Of a stretch of DNA of 64,000 nt, positions 8,868 through 19,623 are shown piece by piece. Under the pieces are notes generated by a model. It was given only the letters and a program-made list of their open reading frames with translations. It had not been told where the DNA came from and made no database searches. Made by a program: the position numbers and the translations under genes. Every line of letters starts with the position of its first letter. Within the stretch, counting starts at the first letter, position 1. This DNA comes from Tritrichomonas musculus (lineage: Eukaryota > Parabasalia > Tritrichomonadida > Tritrichomonadidae): contig JAPFFF010000034.1 of assembly GCA_039105265.1 (NCBI GenBank), positions 1,526,868 to 1,590,867 on the forward strand. Direction: 5' to 3'.

Positions 8868-11012
8868 ATGAATATTACTTTACTTTCCTTATGTATTTCT
8901 TCTCATTTAACAAACTCACCATTTTATGCAATACAAAAGATGCACAATTATAAATCCCAAATATCAATTCTCGATTCACATTTCTCTTATTCTTTTTCCA
9001 ATTTTGTTTATTCAGATATGGCTTTATACAAGATGATTTTTCAAAAAGATACTTTTTCGCATTCATTAAAAAGTGCTCTTTTTCTTATTGAAGAAAATGC
9101 CACACCGAAACCAACTGTTGTAAAAGATAAAGTTTTTAAAAATGAACAAATTAGGTATGAAAATGTAGAAAATTTAGAAAATTTAATAATAGCAAGTTGC
9201 ACATTTAATAAATGTGAAAATGAAAATGGAGATGGAGGTGGTTTAATAATTCAGCAGGATATTAATGTAGTTATTCATGGTTCAACCTTCATTGAATGCT
9301 CAGCACGGAATGGAGGTGGTGCATATATTTGTAAAAATAAAAATTCATATAAAGTTATAAATGATTATAATACCGAAATTAAAGATGACCAATTACTCAA
9401 AGCTGAAATCAATTATTGTTGTTTTGATAGATGCATAAGCCGAAAGGATTCCATTAATGATCAAAACAATGATAAAACTCGAGGTTATGGATCAGCAGCA
9501 GTTGTTGCAGGTACAGAAGTCAAATTTTATTTTTCGTCATTAAATGATCATCATGAAAGCGGCCAAGAGTCATACAGAGGCAGAGGAGCACAATTTGATA
9601 TACAATCGAATTCTATTTTTGCACATTATTTAAACATTTCAGAAGGTTATTCAGATTTATGTGGTACAATTGAGTTTAGATATTGCCAAGAAGGATCAAT
9701 TAAGTTCCAAACATTGGATAAAAATGATTGTCAAATGGTTCAAAAATACACCAATACCGGCCCACAATTAGAAATATCAGAAGCTATTTTAACTGAAAAT
9801 ACAATACGTGCATATATTAAATCAAATTCAGGTATGGTTCCATGCTTTATTCATGCAAGACAATCAAGCATTACTGTGAGTAATTTTTACCTTCCAAAAA
9901 ATTATATTCATGATAACCCTAAACTGGCTGGAAAAGATAAAACAGTTGATAACTTTGATGATTACACAATAACTTTAAGCAATTGGAAAGTTTGGAGCGT
10001 AGGTGAAAATGAAAAAACTGGAGATTTTGTTAATGAAGGAATTCAGTTCCCACAAAATGCTGAAGTGATAACTTCTATTTCGCATTTGGCACTTAATAAT
10101 TGCGGTGGAAATGTGAAAGTTTCTCAACTTATCATTACTCCATTTTTCACTAATTCTGATTTGTTTTCATCCAGTCAAGACTTCTCAAGATCATTTTTAT
10201 TCACAAATTCTGATAAATTTCAGAAAACTTCTGATTTTTCTAGTTCTAGAGAATTCACCTCTACTGGAGAATTCTCAAAAACTACATTCTTTACTGAATC
10301 TGGACGATTTTCTATGTCAGGTCATTTTTCTGAATCTGCTCAATTCACAGCCTCTGATGAAATGATATTAAAGACCAAATCATCAGATTTTTCTGAGTCT
10401 TCAAAATTCACAGAATCAGTTAAGTTTTCTGAATCAACAAAATTTACCAAATCAACTGAATTTTCAGAATCAGCAAAATTCACAGAATCAGTTAAGTTTT
10501 CTGAATCAACAAGATTTACCAAATCAACTGATTTTTCAGAATCAGCAAAATTCACAGAATCAGTTAAGTTTTCTGAATCAACAAGATTTACCAAATCAAC
10601 TGATTTTTCAGAATCAGCAAAATTCACAGAATCTTCTAAATTCGCAAAATCATTGACTTTTACATCATCTTCAAAGTTTTCTCAATCGAATAGATTCACT
10701 GAATCTTCAATATTTACTCAATCATTCAATTTCACTGAATCAAATGTTTATGAACCTTTAATTCCAGGAGATAGTAAAGAGGGTGGTAAATTGAAGCCAG
10801 GTATAATTGCAGGAATTGCAATTGCCGCTGCTGTTGCAGCTGCATTGATCATTTTACTTGCATTTTTCTTAATTAAAAAGTTCAAAGCCAATCAATTCAA
10901 TGAAGAAGAAGTTGAAACATTGGATGAAGATAACAATGTAACAAATACAAATAATCCATTATATAACCAAAATGCAAGCGATGATCCATTTAAGGATGAT
11001 TTTGAGAATTAA
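8868..11012 (+). CDS. Type I surface protein with beta-helix-like ectodomain and Ser/Thr/Phe repeat stalk
   Basis: The protein has 714 residues. A weakly hydrophobic N-terminus (MNITLLSLCISSHLTNS) may act as a signal sequence. Residues about 60-430 resemble the polymorphic-membrane-protein/right-handed beta-helix ectodomains of trichomonads, with motifs such as CTFNKCENENGDGGGLII and FIECSARNGGGAYI. Residues about 430-625 are a stalk of F-S/T-x-S/T-x-K/R/E units (SDFSESSKFTESVKFSES). The stalk contains a 72-bp (24-residue) DNA tandem repeat at about 10411-10640 in three to four copies. One membrane helix (GIIAGIAIAAAVAAALIILL, about 645-669) and an acidic tail with NPLY follow; NPxY-type motifs can drive endocytosis. 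The protein probably sits at the cell surface and acts in adhesion. The repeat number may vary between strains. Confidence 0.75.
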   Translation: MNITLLSLCISSHLTNSPFYAIQKMHNYKSQISILDSHFSYSFSNFVYSDMALYKMIFQKDTFSHSLKSALFLIEENATPKPTVVKDKVFKNEQIRYENVENLENLIIASCTFNKCENENGDGGGLIIQQDINVVIHGSTFIECSARNGGGAYICKNKNSYKVINDYNTEIKDDQLLKAEINYCCFDRCISRKDSINDQNNDKTRGYGSAAVVAGTEVKFYFSSLNDHHESGQESYRGRGAQFDIQSNSIFAHYLNISEGYSDLCGTIEFRYCQEGSIKFQTLDKNDCQMVQKYTNTGPQLEISEAILTENTIRAYIKSNSGMVPCFIHARQSSITVSNFYLPKNYIHDNPKLAGKDKTVDNFDDYTITLSNWKVWSVGENEKTGDFVNEGIQFPQNAEVITSISHLALNNCGGNVKVSQLIITPFFTNSDLFSSSQDFSRSFLFTNSDKFQKTSDFSSSREFTSTGEFSKTTFFTESGRFSMSGHFSESAQFTASDEMILKTKSSDFSESSKFTESVKFSESTKFTKSTEFSESAKFTESVKFSESTRFTKSTDFSESAKFTESVKFSESTRFTKSTDFSESAKFTESSKFAKSLTFTSSSKFSQSNRFTESSIFTQSFNFTESNVYEPLIPGDSKEGGKLKPGIIAGIAIAAAVAAALIILLAFFLIKKFKANQFNEEEVETLDEDNNVTNTNNPLYNQNASDDPFKDDFEN
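10411..10640 (+). repeat. 72-bp tandem repeat inside the surface-protein stalk
   Basis: CAGAATCAGTTAAGTTTTCT recurs at 10411, 10483 and 10555, and its beginning again at 10627, giving an exact 72-bp spacing (24 codons). The copies are nearly identical, so the array is young and may vary in number. Confidence 0.9.
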
Positions 11013-11735
11013 ATTGGAATTATTAAAAAAAAAAATTTTATATAAAAAATTATCATTTTTAAACTTACAATTAGAATTGCTATATATTAATGTTATTATT
11101 TGATATTTTAAACTGAATAAAAGAGCAACTAGATACAATTTTAAATTATATTTTTGAATGATAATAATAAGAGACGAGCACTTCCAATACGAATTAAACA
11201 AAATTAATTTAACGGCAAAATTGTGAAAAGTATTTCATTATCCAAATGCTATTATTCTTCTCTCTATCATGTATCAATCTCAAGAATACAGAATTACAGA
11301 AATTGGTGAACTGGCGATAGGAGAATTTCTATACTATTTCCTTCTTTTTCTAAAGAATCTTTTTTTTTTTTTTTTTTTTTTTTTTCTCTCTCTCTCTCTC
11401 TCTTTTTAAAGAATTAACAAAACCTGTTAGCGTAAAAGAACTTCGCAGTGGGTGGAACTATGAATCAAATATAAATTAATTTAAAATTGATATTAAAAAA
11501 CAAGTATTTTAAAAAGATTGATAATAAAATGTTAATTGGTAAATCATATCTTTATTCAAAAAATTTTGATATTTTTATTTCGGCAATTGCAGACATTTGC
11601 CAAGCAAATATATCATCATATATCAAACAAATGGCGCCATATTGTTTTGTCGGTACAACAAATCTCTTATAGATTAATTTTTCAGATGATTCAGAACTTT
11701 TTTCAATAAGTGAAAATGCATTTATAGGTCCTTTT
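11013..11735. other. Intergenic with a long pyrimidine tract
   Basis: There is no supported gene here. A T-run followed by (CT)n occupies 11360-11407. Short open frames on both strands at 11487-11743 have no recognisable product. Confidence 0.5.
11360..11407 (+). repeat. Poly-T plus (CT)n simple repeat
   Basis: About 26 T residues are followed by about nine CT units and five further T. This is a homopyrimidine strand of about 48 bases, prone to slippage and able in principle to form non-B DNA. Confidence 0.95.
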
Positions 11736-12060
11736 TTATGCATATTTCATTTCCATCCAAATTACGAAGAAGACAACTATGCCAAATGAGTAAGCATCAA
11801 CCTTCACGTCGTAGTTGTCTTCCTCGTTGAGGATCGCAGGTACCATGAACTTCTGGCTTCCAAAGCTTCGAGTCATTGTTTGCTCATTGACTGTTCTCAG
11901 CTTGGAGATGTCGAAATCGAAGATCTTCACTGTGCCATCACTCGAAAAAAAGGATGTTTGTAGGCTTCAAGATGCGGTTGATGACTTTCTTAGAGTGGAT
12001 GTATTTTATATATCCAGCATATCTTTTAGATGACCTTAGCTGTGTGATCCAACTGCTTTC
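11736..12060 (-). pseudogene. Protein kinase gene fragment
   Basis: The minus strand reads IKYIHSKKVINRILKPTNI (catalytic loop, HRD replaced by NRI). After a frame change it reads SSDGTVKIFDFDISKL (DFG replaced by DFD), then GSQKFMVPAILNEEDNYDVK and VDAYSFGIVVFFVIW (APE loop and F helix region). The N-lobe is missing or scrambled; low-quality kinase-like sequence may run up to about 12230. It is a broken member of the large trichomonad kinase family. Confidence 0.75.
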
Positions 12061-12307
12061 TGAAGGTTCGTTGGATGCACAGAGAAATGTTGGCACGGCT
12101 CATGAAGATGCCGACCGCTTCAAGATCAATTTGGATAACGAAGAATACTCATGATTAAGTCCTCTTGGATGAAGCTCTGAAAGTTCTTGATGTTTGTCCG
12201 GTAGATAACAATCTGCCTTAGAGAGTAAAGTTACTTCTATAAAAGAATAAATATGGTTAAAAAACTAATTAAAAATTATCTTTTCATAATCCAATGCTTA
12301 GGCTCAT

Positions 12308-13252
12308 CTATTTTTTAACGAACACGCAAAATCCATTTTGATGATTGTCAAAAACAATAAATTCAGAATCTGCAAAATCGCATTTTTTTATAATTTTTCG
12401 ATTAATATTGTTCAATTGATTATAAAGAACTGTTCTATTTGGATTTTTTGATAACATATCCTTTAAATTTGCATCATTTGGAGTTTTGCTTTTTTCTTCA
12501 TACAAATATTTCATTACATCCTTAACAAACAGTAGTTGATATCTATTTTGTAACTTCGGTTGAACAGCACCTTTTTGAACACTAAAATATGTAAACATGT
12601 AATGAATATAAACTGGAATTTTTGTACAATAAAAATTCGATGAAAACAAAAAAATGCCTCCAAGGAGAGCTTCGTCTTCTGCATATAAGATTCTTTTGTT
12701 TTCAAAAAAAAGGAGAAATGTAATTCAATGCTTGTATGAAAATAGATCTTTTTACCATTATTTTCCATATATTAAATCCTAAACTTTCATTCATGAAATT
12801 CAATCTGATTTCATGGTTGTTTGTGATGTTTTTTTTACATGGATTCCAATCAAGAGTATAGAGTCTCCTTTTTTTTTTCTTGCTTGTGCAACAAAATCAA
12901 TAACATCTGCATCAACTTGTTTTGAAAATTGATATAATTTTTCTATTGCATTTGGATAGAAAAAGTCATCAGAATCAAGCGAAATTATAAATTTTCCAGT
13001 TGAAAAATAAATTCCATTTTTTCGTGCTTGGAAAGTTCCTTGGTTATAAAAATGTTGAATTAATTTAATATTTGGATTATGTTTCATTTTATTTAGTATT
13101 AATTGTGATGTTGGTTCAATGGAGCAATCATCAATACAAATAATTTCAATACCATTAGATATGGAAATATTTTGTGAAATGGCAGAATTTAAAGTGTCAT
13201 TGAGATAATTACTTTTTCCATCTTGATAGTTATAAATGAAAAGTAATTAGTA
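12308..13252 (-). pseudogene. Glycosyltransferase family 2-like gene, broken
   Basis: On the minus strand, in order: FIYNYQDGKSNYLNDTLNSA, then ISNGIEIICIDDCSIEPTSQ (the DDxS motif), then GTFQARKNGIYFSTGKFIIS followed by LDSDDFFYPNAIEKLYQF (the DxD-like metal site), in one frame down to 12800. A C-terminal part follows in other frames (12768-12308), for example IPVYIHYMFTYFSVQKGAVQ. This is the usual layout of a GT-A fold, family 2 sugar transferase that uses a nucleotide-sugar donor. The frame changes between about 12800 and 12650, together with the lack of a start ATG at the 5' end, indicate a pseudogene. Confidence 0.75.
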
Positions 13253-13520
13253 AAATATTGGTATAAAATGTTTTTCGCATATCATTTAAATTTTCAGAAA
13301 ATTTGTGAGATATAAATAATTCTCTCAATTTTTGTGATTGTCAGTTAATTTTTTAAAACTAAAATATATAAGGAAATATTAATTTTATCTTGTATTTATT
13401 ATTATTTTTAAAATTATTTAATATATTAAAACTTAATTTATTTAAATTTAATTATAAAAATCTTTTAAATGTTCTGAAAATAGGTCTTCAAAAAGAATTT
13501 ACTAAATTCAATTTACCTTA

Positions 13521-14840
13521 ATGATTTTTACAATTTTAGCCCCATTAATTCCTCTTTTGCCAGATGGGCAGCATTATCCTGATGGATTTTCACTTCCAAA
13601 GCGTATGAGGAACATGGATGCATTAGATATTCCTCGACTAACAAAAAAATTTAGAGAATCTCTTGTATATGAAGAAATAAACCCGATTTCAATTGAAACA
13701 AAAAATGATTATGATCAAAACAAAAACAACAATCAATTAAACTCAAAATCCTATAAAACAATTCAAAGTGATATTGCAGTTTTAGGCGTTTTGTCGCCCT
13801 ATAGTTTGCTTCAGCATGTCATGATAATGGAAATGTCAGATAATCGTTATCTTCCAGGGCCAGAATCATTTTCTGAAGAAGAATGGCTTAAACTGTCAGA
13901 AATTGCGCGAAGAGTCGTTATTTCAATGAAAAGTCAAGAAAAAATTCAATCAAACGGCAAATTACAATATGGAGCACAATGCTGTGGCTTTAATTGGTCT
14001 CCTTTTGCATGGGGGCAAGCAGAAGAGAAGATGTCATGCCAATCAATCACGACAAAATTCCACTTGATGATCTGGCAGTGGAGCCAGTCTGATTTGAAAG
14101 AGAGCCTCACTCAAAAAGTGGAAATTCCGAAGAATAAAGAAGAATTTTTCTTCAAAAACGGATATAACGAGCTTTTCGCCAAGCTCATTTTGAATGAACT
14201 TAAAATTGACGCTGATGAAAATGGTGAAATAATTTGTGGACCTCGCGGCCTTTTTCTTCCTTTTGATTTATTGGAAAAAAGTGACAAAAACGGACTTGAG
14301 GACAACATTAAGAAGATGAGGGAAATAGCAATCATTGTTGAGCGAATCATTGGTCATTTGAACAGCTGTTTGATGCGTGAATCAACAGAAAAAATGTTCA
14401 ACATTTTGAATAAAACCGCCGAGAGAAATTTGACAGATGACGAGTTAAAAGAACTCAGAAAAAATCCAGAAATACGGACACTTGATGAAGCTCTGAATTG
14501 TTGTCATAATGAATTGGAAAAGAAAATTATTGAATTGATTTATCCTGCTGTTCAAAATCGTTCGAATTTCTCAGAAAGTAACTTTTCTGTCATTCCAGAG
14601 GAAATTTGGATGAAGGGATTCGGGTTTTCAATGGTGATGTGTGAATCAAATGTTCATGAAGTTCTGAAAAGTGGTTTGTACGTTTGTCTAAAGGTGAAGT
14701 GCGGATCTGGAGGTGTTGCTGAAACATTAGGATGCTATCTCAAAAGGCCTGAAGACAGCCTTGCTAATGATGAAACAATGATCATGCACAATCACGCAAT
14801 ATGGAAAATTAAAGAAGATCTTGAAGAACGATTTATGTGA
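13521..14840 (+). CDS. Intact protein of unknown family, 439 residues
   Basis: This is a complete frame from ATG to TGA with balanced codon use, so it is probably a real gene. I do not recognise the family. The start is hydrophobic and Pro-rich (MIFTILAPLIPLLPDGQHYP). The middle holds a distinctive Cys/Trp-rich patch near residues 150-195 (CCGFNWSPFAWGQAEEKMSC, then FHLMIWQWSQSDLKESL). The C-terminal half is mixed alpha/beta with SGLYVCLKVKCGSGGVAETL and HNHAIWKIKEDLEERF. There is no clear membrane helix and no confident signal peptide. It stands alone between decayed genes and mobile-element relics, so its context gives no hint of function. It could be a soluble enzyme; that is only a guess from the compact conserved-looking patches. 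Confidence 0.7.
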   Translation: MIFTILAPLIPLLPDGQHYPDGFSLPKRMRNMDALDIPRLTKKFRESLVYEEINPISIETKNDYDQNKNNNQLNSKSYKTIQSDIAVLGVLSPYSLLQHVMIMEMSDNRYLPGPESFSEEEWLKLSEIARRVVISMKSQEKIQSNGKLQYGAQCCGFNWSPFAWGQAEEKMSCQSITTKFHLMIWQWSQSDLKESLTQKVEIPKNKEEFFFKNGYNELFAKLILNELKIDADENGEIICGPRGLFLPFDLLEKSDKNGLEDNIKKMREIAIIVERIIGHLNSCLMRESTEKMFNILNKTAERNLTDDELKELRKNPEIRTLDEALNCCHNELEKKIIELIYPAVQNRSNFSESNFSVIPEEIWMKGFGFSMVMCESNVHEVLKSGLYVCLKVKCGSGGVAETLGCYLKRPEDSLANDETMIMHNHAIWKIKEDLEERFM

Positions 14841-16127
14841 AATTTCTGATATCTTTTCAAAAATAAATAAATATCTTTACCAGCTGAGTGTTTTTTTTAT
14901 TTATTTATTTTTTTTCAACTTATTCCAATCTTGGACAAGGTTAATAGCTCTTTTAAAAGTATATTTTTTGTGATCAAAGAATGGCACATGGTGATATTAA
15001 AATAATATCTGATCAATGGGACTTTGAAAGTAGAGATTGGCTTCTCCAAAACTTGTGAATTAAAGACTCAAGCAATGAGATAGAGTGAAAGACACTGGAA
15101 TGGGGAGTATTGCAGATTTTTTTAATCTTCCAAATAAGGTGAATCATATGTGATAATTTTGATTTTAGATTTTCATCAAATGATTCTAATGAATTGTGTT
15201 CTTGAAAGGATTTTTTCGATAATTGTGAGGCAATAACTAAGTTTGTGAGAACATATAAGGAAGTTTGAAAAGAAAAATGAAAGTTTGGGAGGGAAAAAAT
15301 ATAGCTAAAGGTACTTTAAAAAGAAGCCTATTCTTATCTATATCAAAAAGCTACGAAAAAAAAACAAAAAAAAATTATATATACATTATTAAAAATAAAA
15401 AATAAAAGAATTTATTGTTTATTCACCACTTTATTTCTATATTAATTTTTAATAATGTATATATAGTTTATGCCTCACAATTATCGAAAAAAAGAGGTGA
15501 ATAAACTACAACGAAATCACCTATTTTTAAATAGTTTATGCCGAATTTTGGAATTACGGCGAATGGAGTTGAAATTACGGCATATAAAAAACGGTAACTT
15601 TTTCAAATAATAAATGGTCATGTCAAAACTTTTTGAAAAATTGATTTGAATACTTTATATTATATATATATAAAATTCATTTTAATAAACTAAACTAATT
15701 TATTACATAAATTAATCTCACTTGCATATGGTTGTCCTTGCAGTTATATGAGTTGATTTTATTCCACATCAGTATAACATTATTCACTCAAGTCATCTTC
15801 GCCTGCTCAAATCAATTATCCAATTTCAATCTCATAACTTTTTCAGAAGACTGAAGAGTTTCCTCCGTTTATTATCAATGATCTAAAAACAACTTAGGAT
15901 ATTAATACTTATTTTCTATTTCTTTTAAATCAGTCACTACCAGATCACGAAAATGAGTATCTATAAAATTGAATTTGTCACCTCATTTTTTCGAAAGGTA
16001 GGCTAGTTATAACAAATTTAAGAGAATATATTTGTTATTGCATTAATTATCTATCGAATGGCATAAATATTGTTTGCCATAATTGCATATTTTTAAAATG
16101 CATCTCCTCTGAATTTAGTATTTGGAC
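14841..16127. other. Non-coding region with inverted repeats
   Basis: I see no gene here. Two nested inverted repeats are visible. One arm lies at 15211-15232 and matches 15471-15492 in reverse complement (22 bases). A second pair lies at about 15374-15395 and 15447-15468 (TATATATACATTATTAAAAA type). The words TAGTTTATGCC and ATTACGGC are repeated between 15465 and 15585. This may be transposon-end sequence belonging to the hAT-like relic that follows. Confidence 0.45.
15211..15492. repeat. Inverted repeat, 22-bp arms, about 282 bp span
   Basis: The left arm 15211-15232 (key word CGATAATTGTGAGGCA) and the right arm 15471-15492 (TGCCTCACAATTATCG) are exact reverse complements. A second inverted repeat lies inside near the right arm. 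It resembles a small non-autonomous element or the folded end of a larger one; no target duplication was identified. Confidence 0.55.
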
Positions 16128-17540
16128 CTATGAATAGTCATTCTTTGATGTCTTTAGAAAACTGAATATTTCTCCGGCTGTTTCGATATAAAGGTTATAA
16201 TTGGTTATTAATTCATCTGCAGTTTTATTGTTGAATTCTCTTATAATTAACAATTCCTTTAAATTGGTCTTTGCTGATTGCAGATGATCGGTATAATTCA
16301 CATTAAGATGAATGTAATTTTCATCATTATCTGGTAAATCAGAGTCTTCTTCTTCTTCACAGAGATTGTCATCGGCGGCAGTCTCAGAATCGTTATCAGT
16401 GTCTTTAACTAATATAATTATTTCTTTATCCTCTGAAAAAAATAATTTGCTCATCATCCGTTAAATTAAAGAATTGAAGCCAGTTTTTATCTTTTATTGC
16501 AAACCCTTGAATGTTCCTCTTTCGAAAATCAGCTCTAACATCTAGTGTAAATGTATATGCTAAACTCTACAAAACGCCATCTTCAGATTTTAAGGTATAT
16601 TGTTCAAGAGAAGTAGCAAAATAGTTAGCATATGGATTCTTATTAACATAATGAAGCTGAGTTAATGCATTAATTGCTCTCTCCAGATAAATAAAAGCAC
16701 TTGAAAATATTGTTTTTGAGCTTTCAAATATGCGTATAATTGCTTTGAATATGCATAAAATTTCATGCAAATTTCGAAATTTGACAATCGGTATATCTGA
16801 TGTTGGAAGCGTATCCTGCACTTCTTTATCATGTTTCAGAATAAATGAAGTAGTATACGGTAGGACGCAAGACTGCAGCTAAAGCTGCCACTACGTGTAA
16901 AAAATCTCATCCATTTTCCATAAATGACTACAAAAAAATGTTTTCCACGATTGAAATGTACATTTGGTTATATAATAATCATATACCAATCTTGTTTCGC
17001 AATGTACAGGACATTCAGGTAAGATTGATGACTTGCTTTGGTTATATTGAGCAGAAATTGAGTATAATGAATTGACAACTGATATAATTTCACCATTGTG
17101 TTCAGTTACATACTTATAAACGTTATACAAACGATGACACAAGCAGGGAACACATATAAGTTTTTTAGCACCGGAAATTGATGAATTATGATAAACTGAT
17201 CTTTTCAACATAGGATTTAGTGCATTTTTTCTGTTCACAATTGCCATCAATTGCAATTGATCCGATACTAACTTTTGGTACATTTAAAAAATAAAGGCCA
17301 CGAACAATAACTGGTACATAATGAAGAAGCGATTCTAATCTGCTTTTGATCCTTTGAGAACACTAGATCGGCAAAAAATGCAGGCAGTTTTGCCAGTGGA
17401 TTTTCTAAGACAAAGTGTAAATATTGCTTGCCAAATGTAGTTCCAGCATCAAGGGCCAAGCATGAATAAGGTTTATCAGAAAAGATACTCAATACTTCCT
17501 GATGTCTCTTAAAAGCTAGATCAATCATAATCTGCTACAA
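16128..17540 (-). pseudogene. hAT-like DNA transposon transposase, decayed
   Basis: Minus-strand frames in order are 17528-17268, 17283-16891, 16821-16567 and 16457-16128. The first has SCLALDAGTTFGKQYLHFVL, where the Asp would be the first catalytic acid. The second has KKLICVPCLCHRLYNVYKYV (C..C..H-x-L like) and CPVHCETRLVYDYYI, matching the TRW region of hAT proteins. The third has a helical segment with IIRIFESSKTIFSSAFIYLE. The last is an acidic C-terminal part. The order and motifs fit an RNase H-fold hAT-type transposase. Frame changes and stops between the parts show that it is inactive. The N-terminal zinc-finger end is not visible. Inverted repeats and target duplication could not be assigned. 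Confidence 0.6.
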
Positions 17541-18112
17541 TTTGTTTCTACTTAATTGCTTAAATAATGTTCGGGACTGTTCATATGAACCTTTGAGCTG
17601 GTATTGTCCTAGTCCGTAAGCAATGAATTTGAATGTAAGCTTATAAAAAGCAATACGTGTATATATTCAAACATTACACAATGAAAATAGAGTCCTTTGT
17701 ATATGTGGAATGAAGCCTTTGGTCATAGCCAATAAAAAATGATGTAAAAAATAAAGGAAAAAACTTAGTTCACATAATTTGCCAATAATTTGACCTGGGG
17801 TTTTTTATATTCAAAAGTGAAAGACAATTTTAGCCCAATATAACTCCTGTTCAAAGGTAAAATGACGACCTTTGACGATCAAGTTTTGTTTAATTTAGGT
17901 TTGTTTGGCCAAGCCCAACGATAAAGAGTTCAAAAAAAGCACATATTTTTAAATAATTATAAATTAGATTATATATATAAAATGAACATATACTATTTAT
18001 TACTATTATTATAAAAAAAGTAAATTATTTTCAAAAATTTGTTTCAGTAATAATTAATTTCAACAATTATTTACCATAATTTTAGTAAAAATCTACATTT
18101 TCATAAAAAAAC

Positions 18113-18146
<34 letters not shown>

Positions 18147-18309
18147 GTGAAATATCAATTATAAATATATGAACAAACTATTGAATTTATACTCAAAAAA
18201 CGTATATTATTTAAAAAGGTAAGAAAATGCTTTTTTAACTAAATTTTAATGGATTTATTAAAGAATAATTATTAAAGAAATGAACTTTTTCAATTAAAAC
18301 CCACTTGGG
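17541..18309. other. Non-coding region between transposon relics
   Basis: There are no open frames of note. It contains a 32-base T-run at 18114-18145 and otherwise low-complexity A+T-rich DNA. It probably derives from transposon ends. Confidence 0.45.
18114..18145 (+). repeat. Poly-T run (32 bases)
   Basis: An uninterrupted run of T from 18114 to 18145. Confidence 0.97.
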
Positions 18310-18530
18310 CTAAAAAGGGTTGGCCTTTCTTCGTGCAAAGCCCTACATAAATGGGAATTTTGTGCAACACTAGATATCGATATCTCATCCCATACTTCTC
18401 TGACTTTATTATATAAATCACTTTTTGTAGTTGTATCAGTTGTTTCTATTTTTGATTTTATGATAGCCCAAAGTATTTCTATAACATTTGAATCTGGTGA
18501 GTTAGCAGGCCACTTTATCTCACAGACAAA
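18310..18530 (-). pseudogene. Tc1/mariner transposase C-terminal relic
   Basis: The minus strand reads CEIKWPANSPDSNVIEILWA, then IIKSKIETTDTTTKSDLYNK, then VREVWDEIS, and ends at a TAG. The WPANSPDxxxIExLW block is the hallmark third-acid region of Tc1/mariner DDE transposases. Only this C-terminal piece is present; sequence further upstream on the minus strand (18515-18787) is in another frame and not recognisably transposase. The GTCCCAACTTTTTT word at about 18879 is also typical of Tc1-like element ends. It is a truncated element. Confidence 0.85.
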
Positions 18531-18787
18531 TTAGAAACCTTAAATTCATAATTTTTCATTGAATTAGATATTTGTTTATTAGTTATAAATGGATTTGACA
18601 TAACTTTAAATAGCGTTTTTAAATCCGTTTTTTGCTCAACTGTATCTTCTGAGTCAATTATTGATAATATTCTATTTTCAGAAGTTTTTGAGATATCGTT
18701 TTTTAATGCTATCGTTCTTTGAGCATCTTGCTGGCTTGAATAATACGAAACTTTTAATTTTGTTGGTAAATCTATAAGTAAGTTCAT
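18515..18787 (-). other. Unassigned open frame (90 codons)
   Basis: A 90-codon frame starts MNLLIDLPTKLKVSYYSSQQ, is Ser/Lys/Asp-rich, and matches no family I know. It overlaps the end of the Tc1/mariner relic in another frame. It may be part of a second transposon relic or a chance frame. Confidence 0.25.
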
Positions 18788-18899
18788 AAAATAAAAAAAT
18801 TAAAGTTTTTTTTTTTTAAATTTGTTAATGAAAAAAAAATATATTTTCCACTTTTAACAAAAATAATTTGGAAAGCTTGTCCCAACTTTTTTGAATCCA

Positions 18900-18945
18900 A
18901 CTTTATATTTCTCAATTTTTTGCCTGAACTTCTTCTTCTTCTTCT

Positions 18946-18990
<45 letters not shown>

Positions 18991-19220
18991 CGTCTCTCCG
19001 GATATTCATTACTGTTTTTATCTAAAATTTGTTCACATTCTAAAGTCAATTTATTGTTCAATGATGTGCAATCAAGAATTATGAAATATTTTTTATCGTT
19101 CCGTTTTAAGATGGCAAAGAAGCATCTCATTCTATTTGAACAACCAGATGCATTTCCTTTTGGACAAATAAAAGCAATAATAGAGTTGAATTACTCATGG
19201 CGAGTGTTGTGAATCTAGGA
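18900..19220 (-). pseudogene. FLYWCH/MULE-type N-terminal domain relic
   Basis: The minus strand reads IIAFICPKGNASGCSNRMRC, then FFAILKRNDKKYFIILDC, then LNNKLTLECEQIL. The spaced Cys pair, the basic middle and the final ECE/His-like region resemble the WRKY/FLYWCH zinc domain found at the start of Mutator-like transposases. A (TTC)n plus long T-run interrupts the frame. No catalytic domain follows. The call is tentative. Confidence 0.35.
18930..18990 (+). repeat. (TTC)n plus 43-base poly-T
   Basis: About six TTC units (18930-18947) lead into an uninterrupted T-run at 18948-18990. Confidence 0.95.
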
Positions 19221-19614
19221 GATATTTTTTTTTATGTGTGATATATTTTTAACCATTATAAAAAATATGAAATATGATTACAACACACTTTTGACGAAGC
19301 TTCAATCGAAGATATTGATGAATTAATGGTAATGACAGGAATCGACAGAGAATTGTTGAAATCATCAAGATCCCCCTAAAAAAATATCTCCTCGATTCAC
19401 CATGCTAATCAAAGTAACTCACTCACTAATCTTATACTGTTTAACTCCTCTTAATATCTAATTGTCGTTTCAATACAAATTAGAATCTCACCAAATTTCT
19501 CCAACTCATTCTTTTGGGTACACTTATGTCATGAATATTATCAAGGTCAAATGTAGATTCCAAATATGCCTTTACGAATGTAAAAAAAATAGAATGAAAA
19601 ATAAATAAATATAT

Positions 19615-19623
19615 AAAAAAAAA
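19615..19623 (-). terminator. RNA polymerase III T-run terminator of tRNA-Ala
   Basis: Nine consecutive T on the coding strand begin immediately after the discriminator base. Confidence 0.85.

Noticed and set aside
18912-19130. Frame with a long poly-Lys/Glu tail as a real protein
   Set aside because: The tail comes from a simple T/TTC repeat on the opposite strand; only its N-terminal Cys-containing part was kept, as a tentative domain relic.
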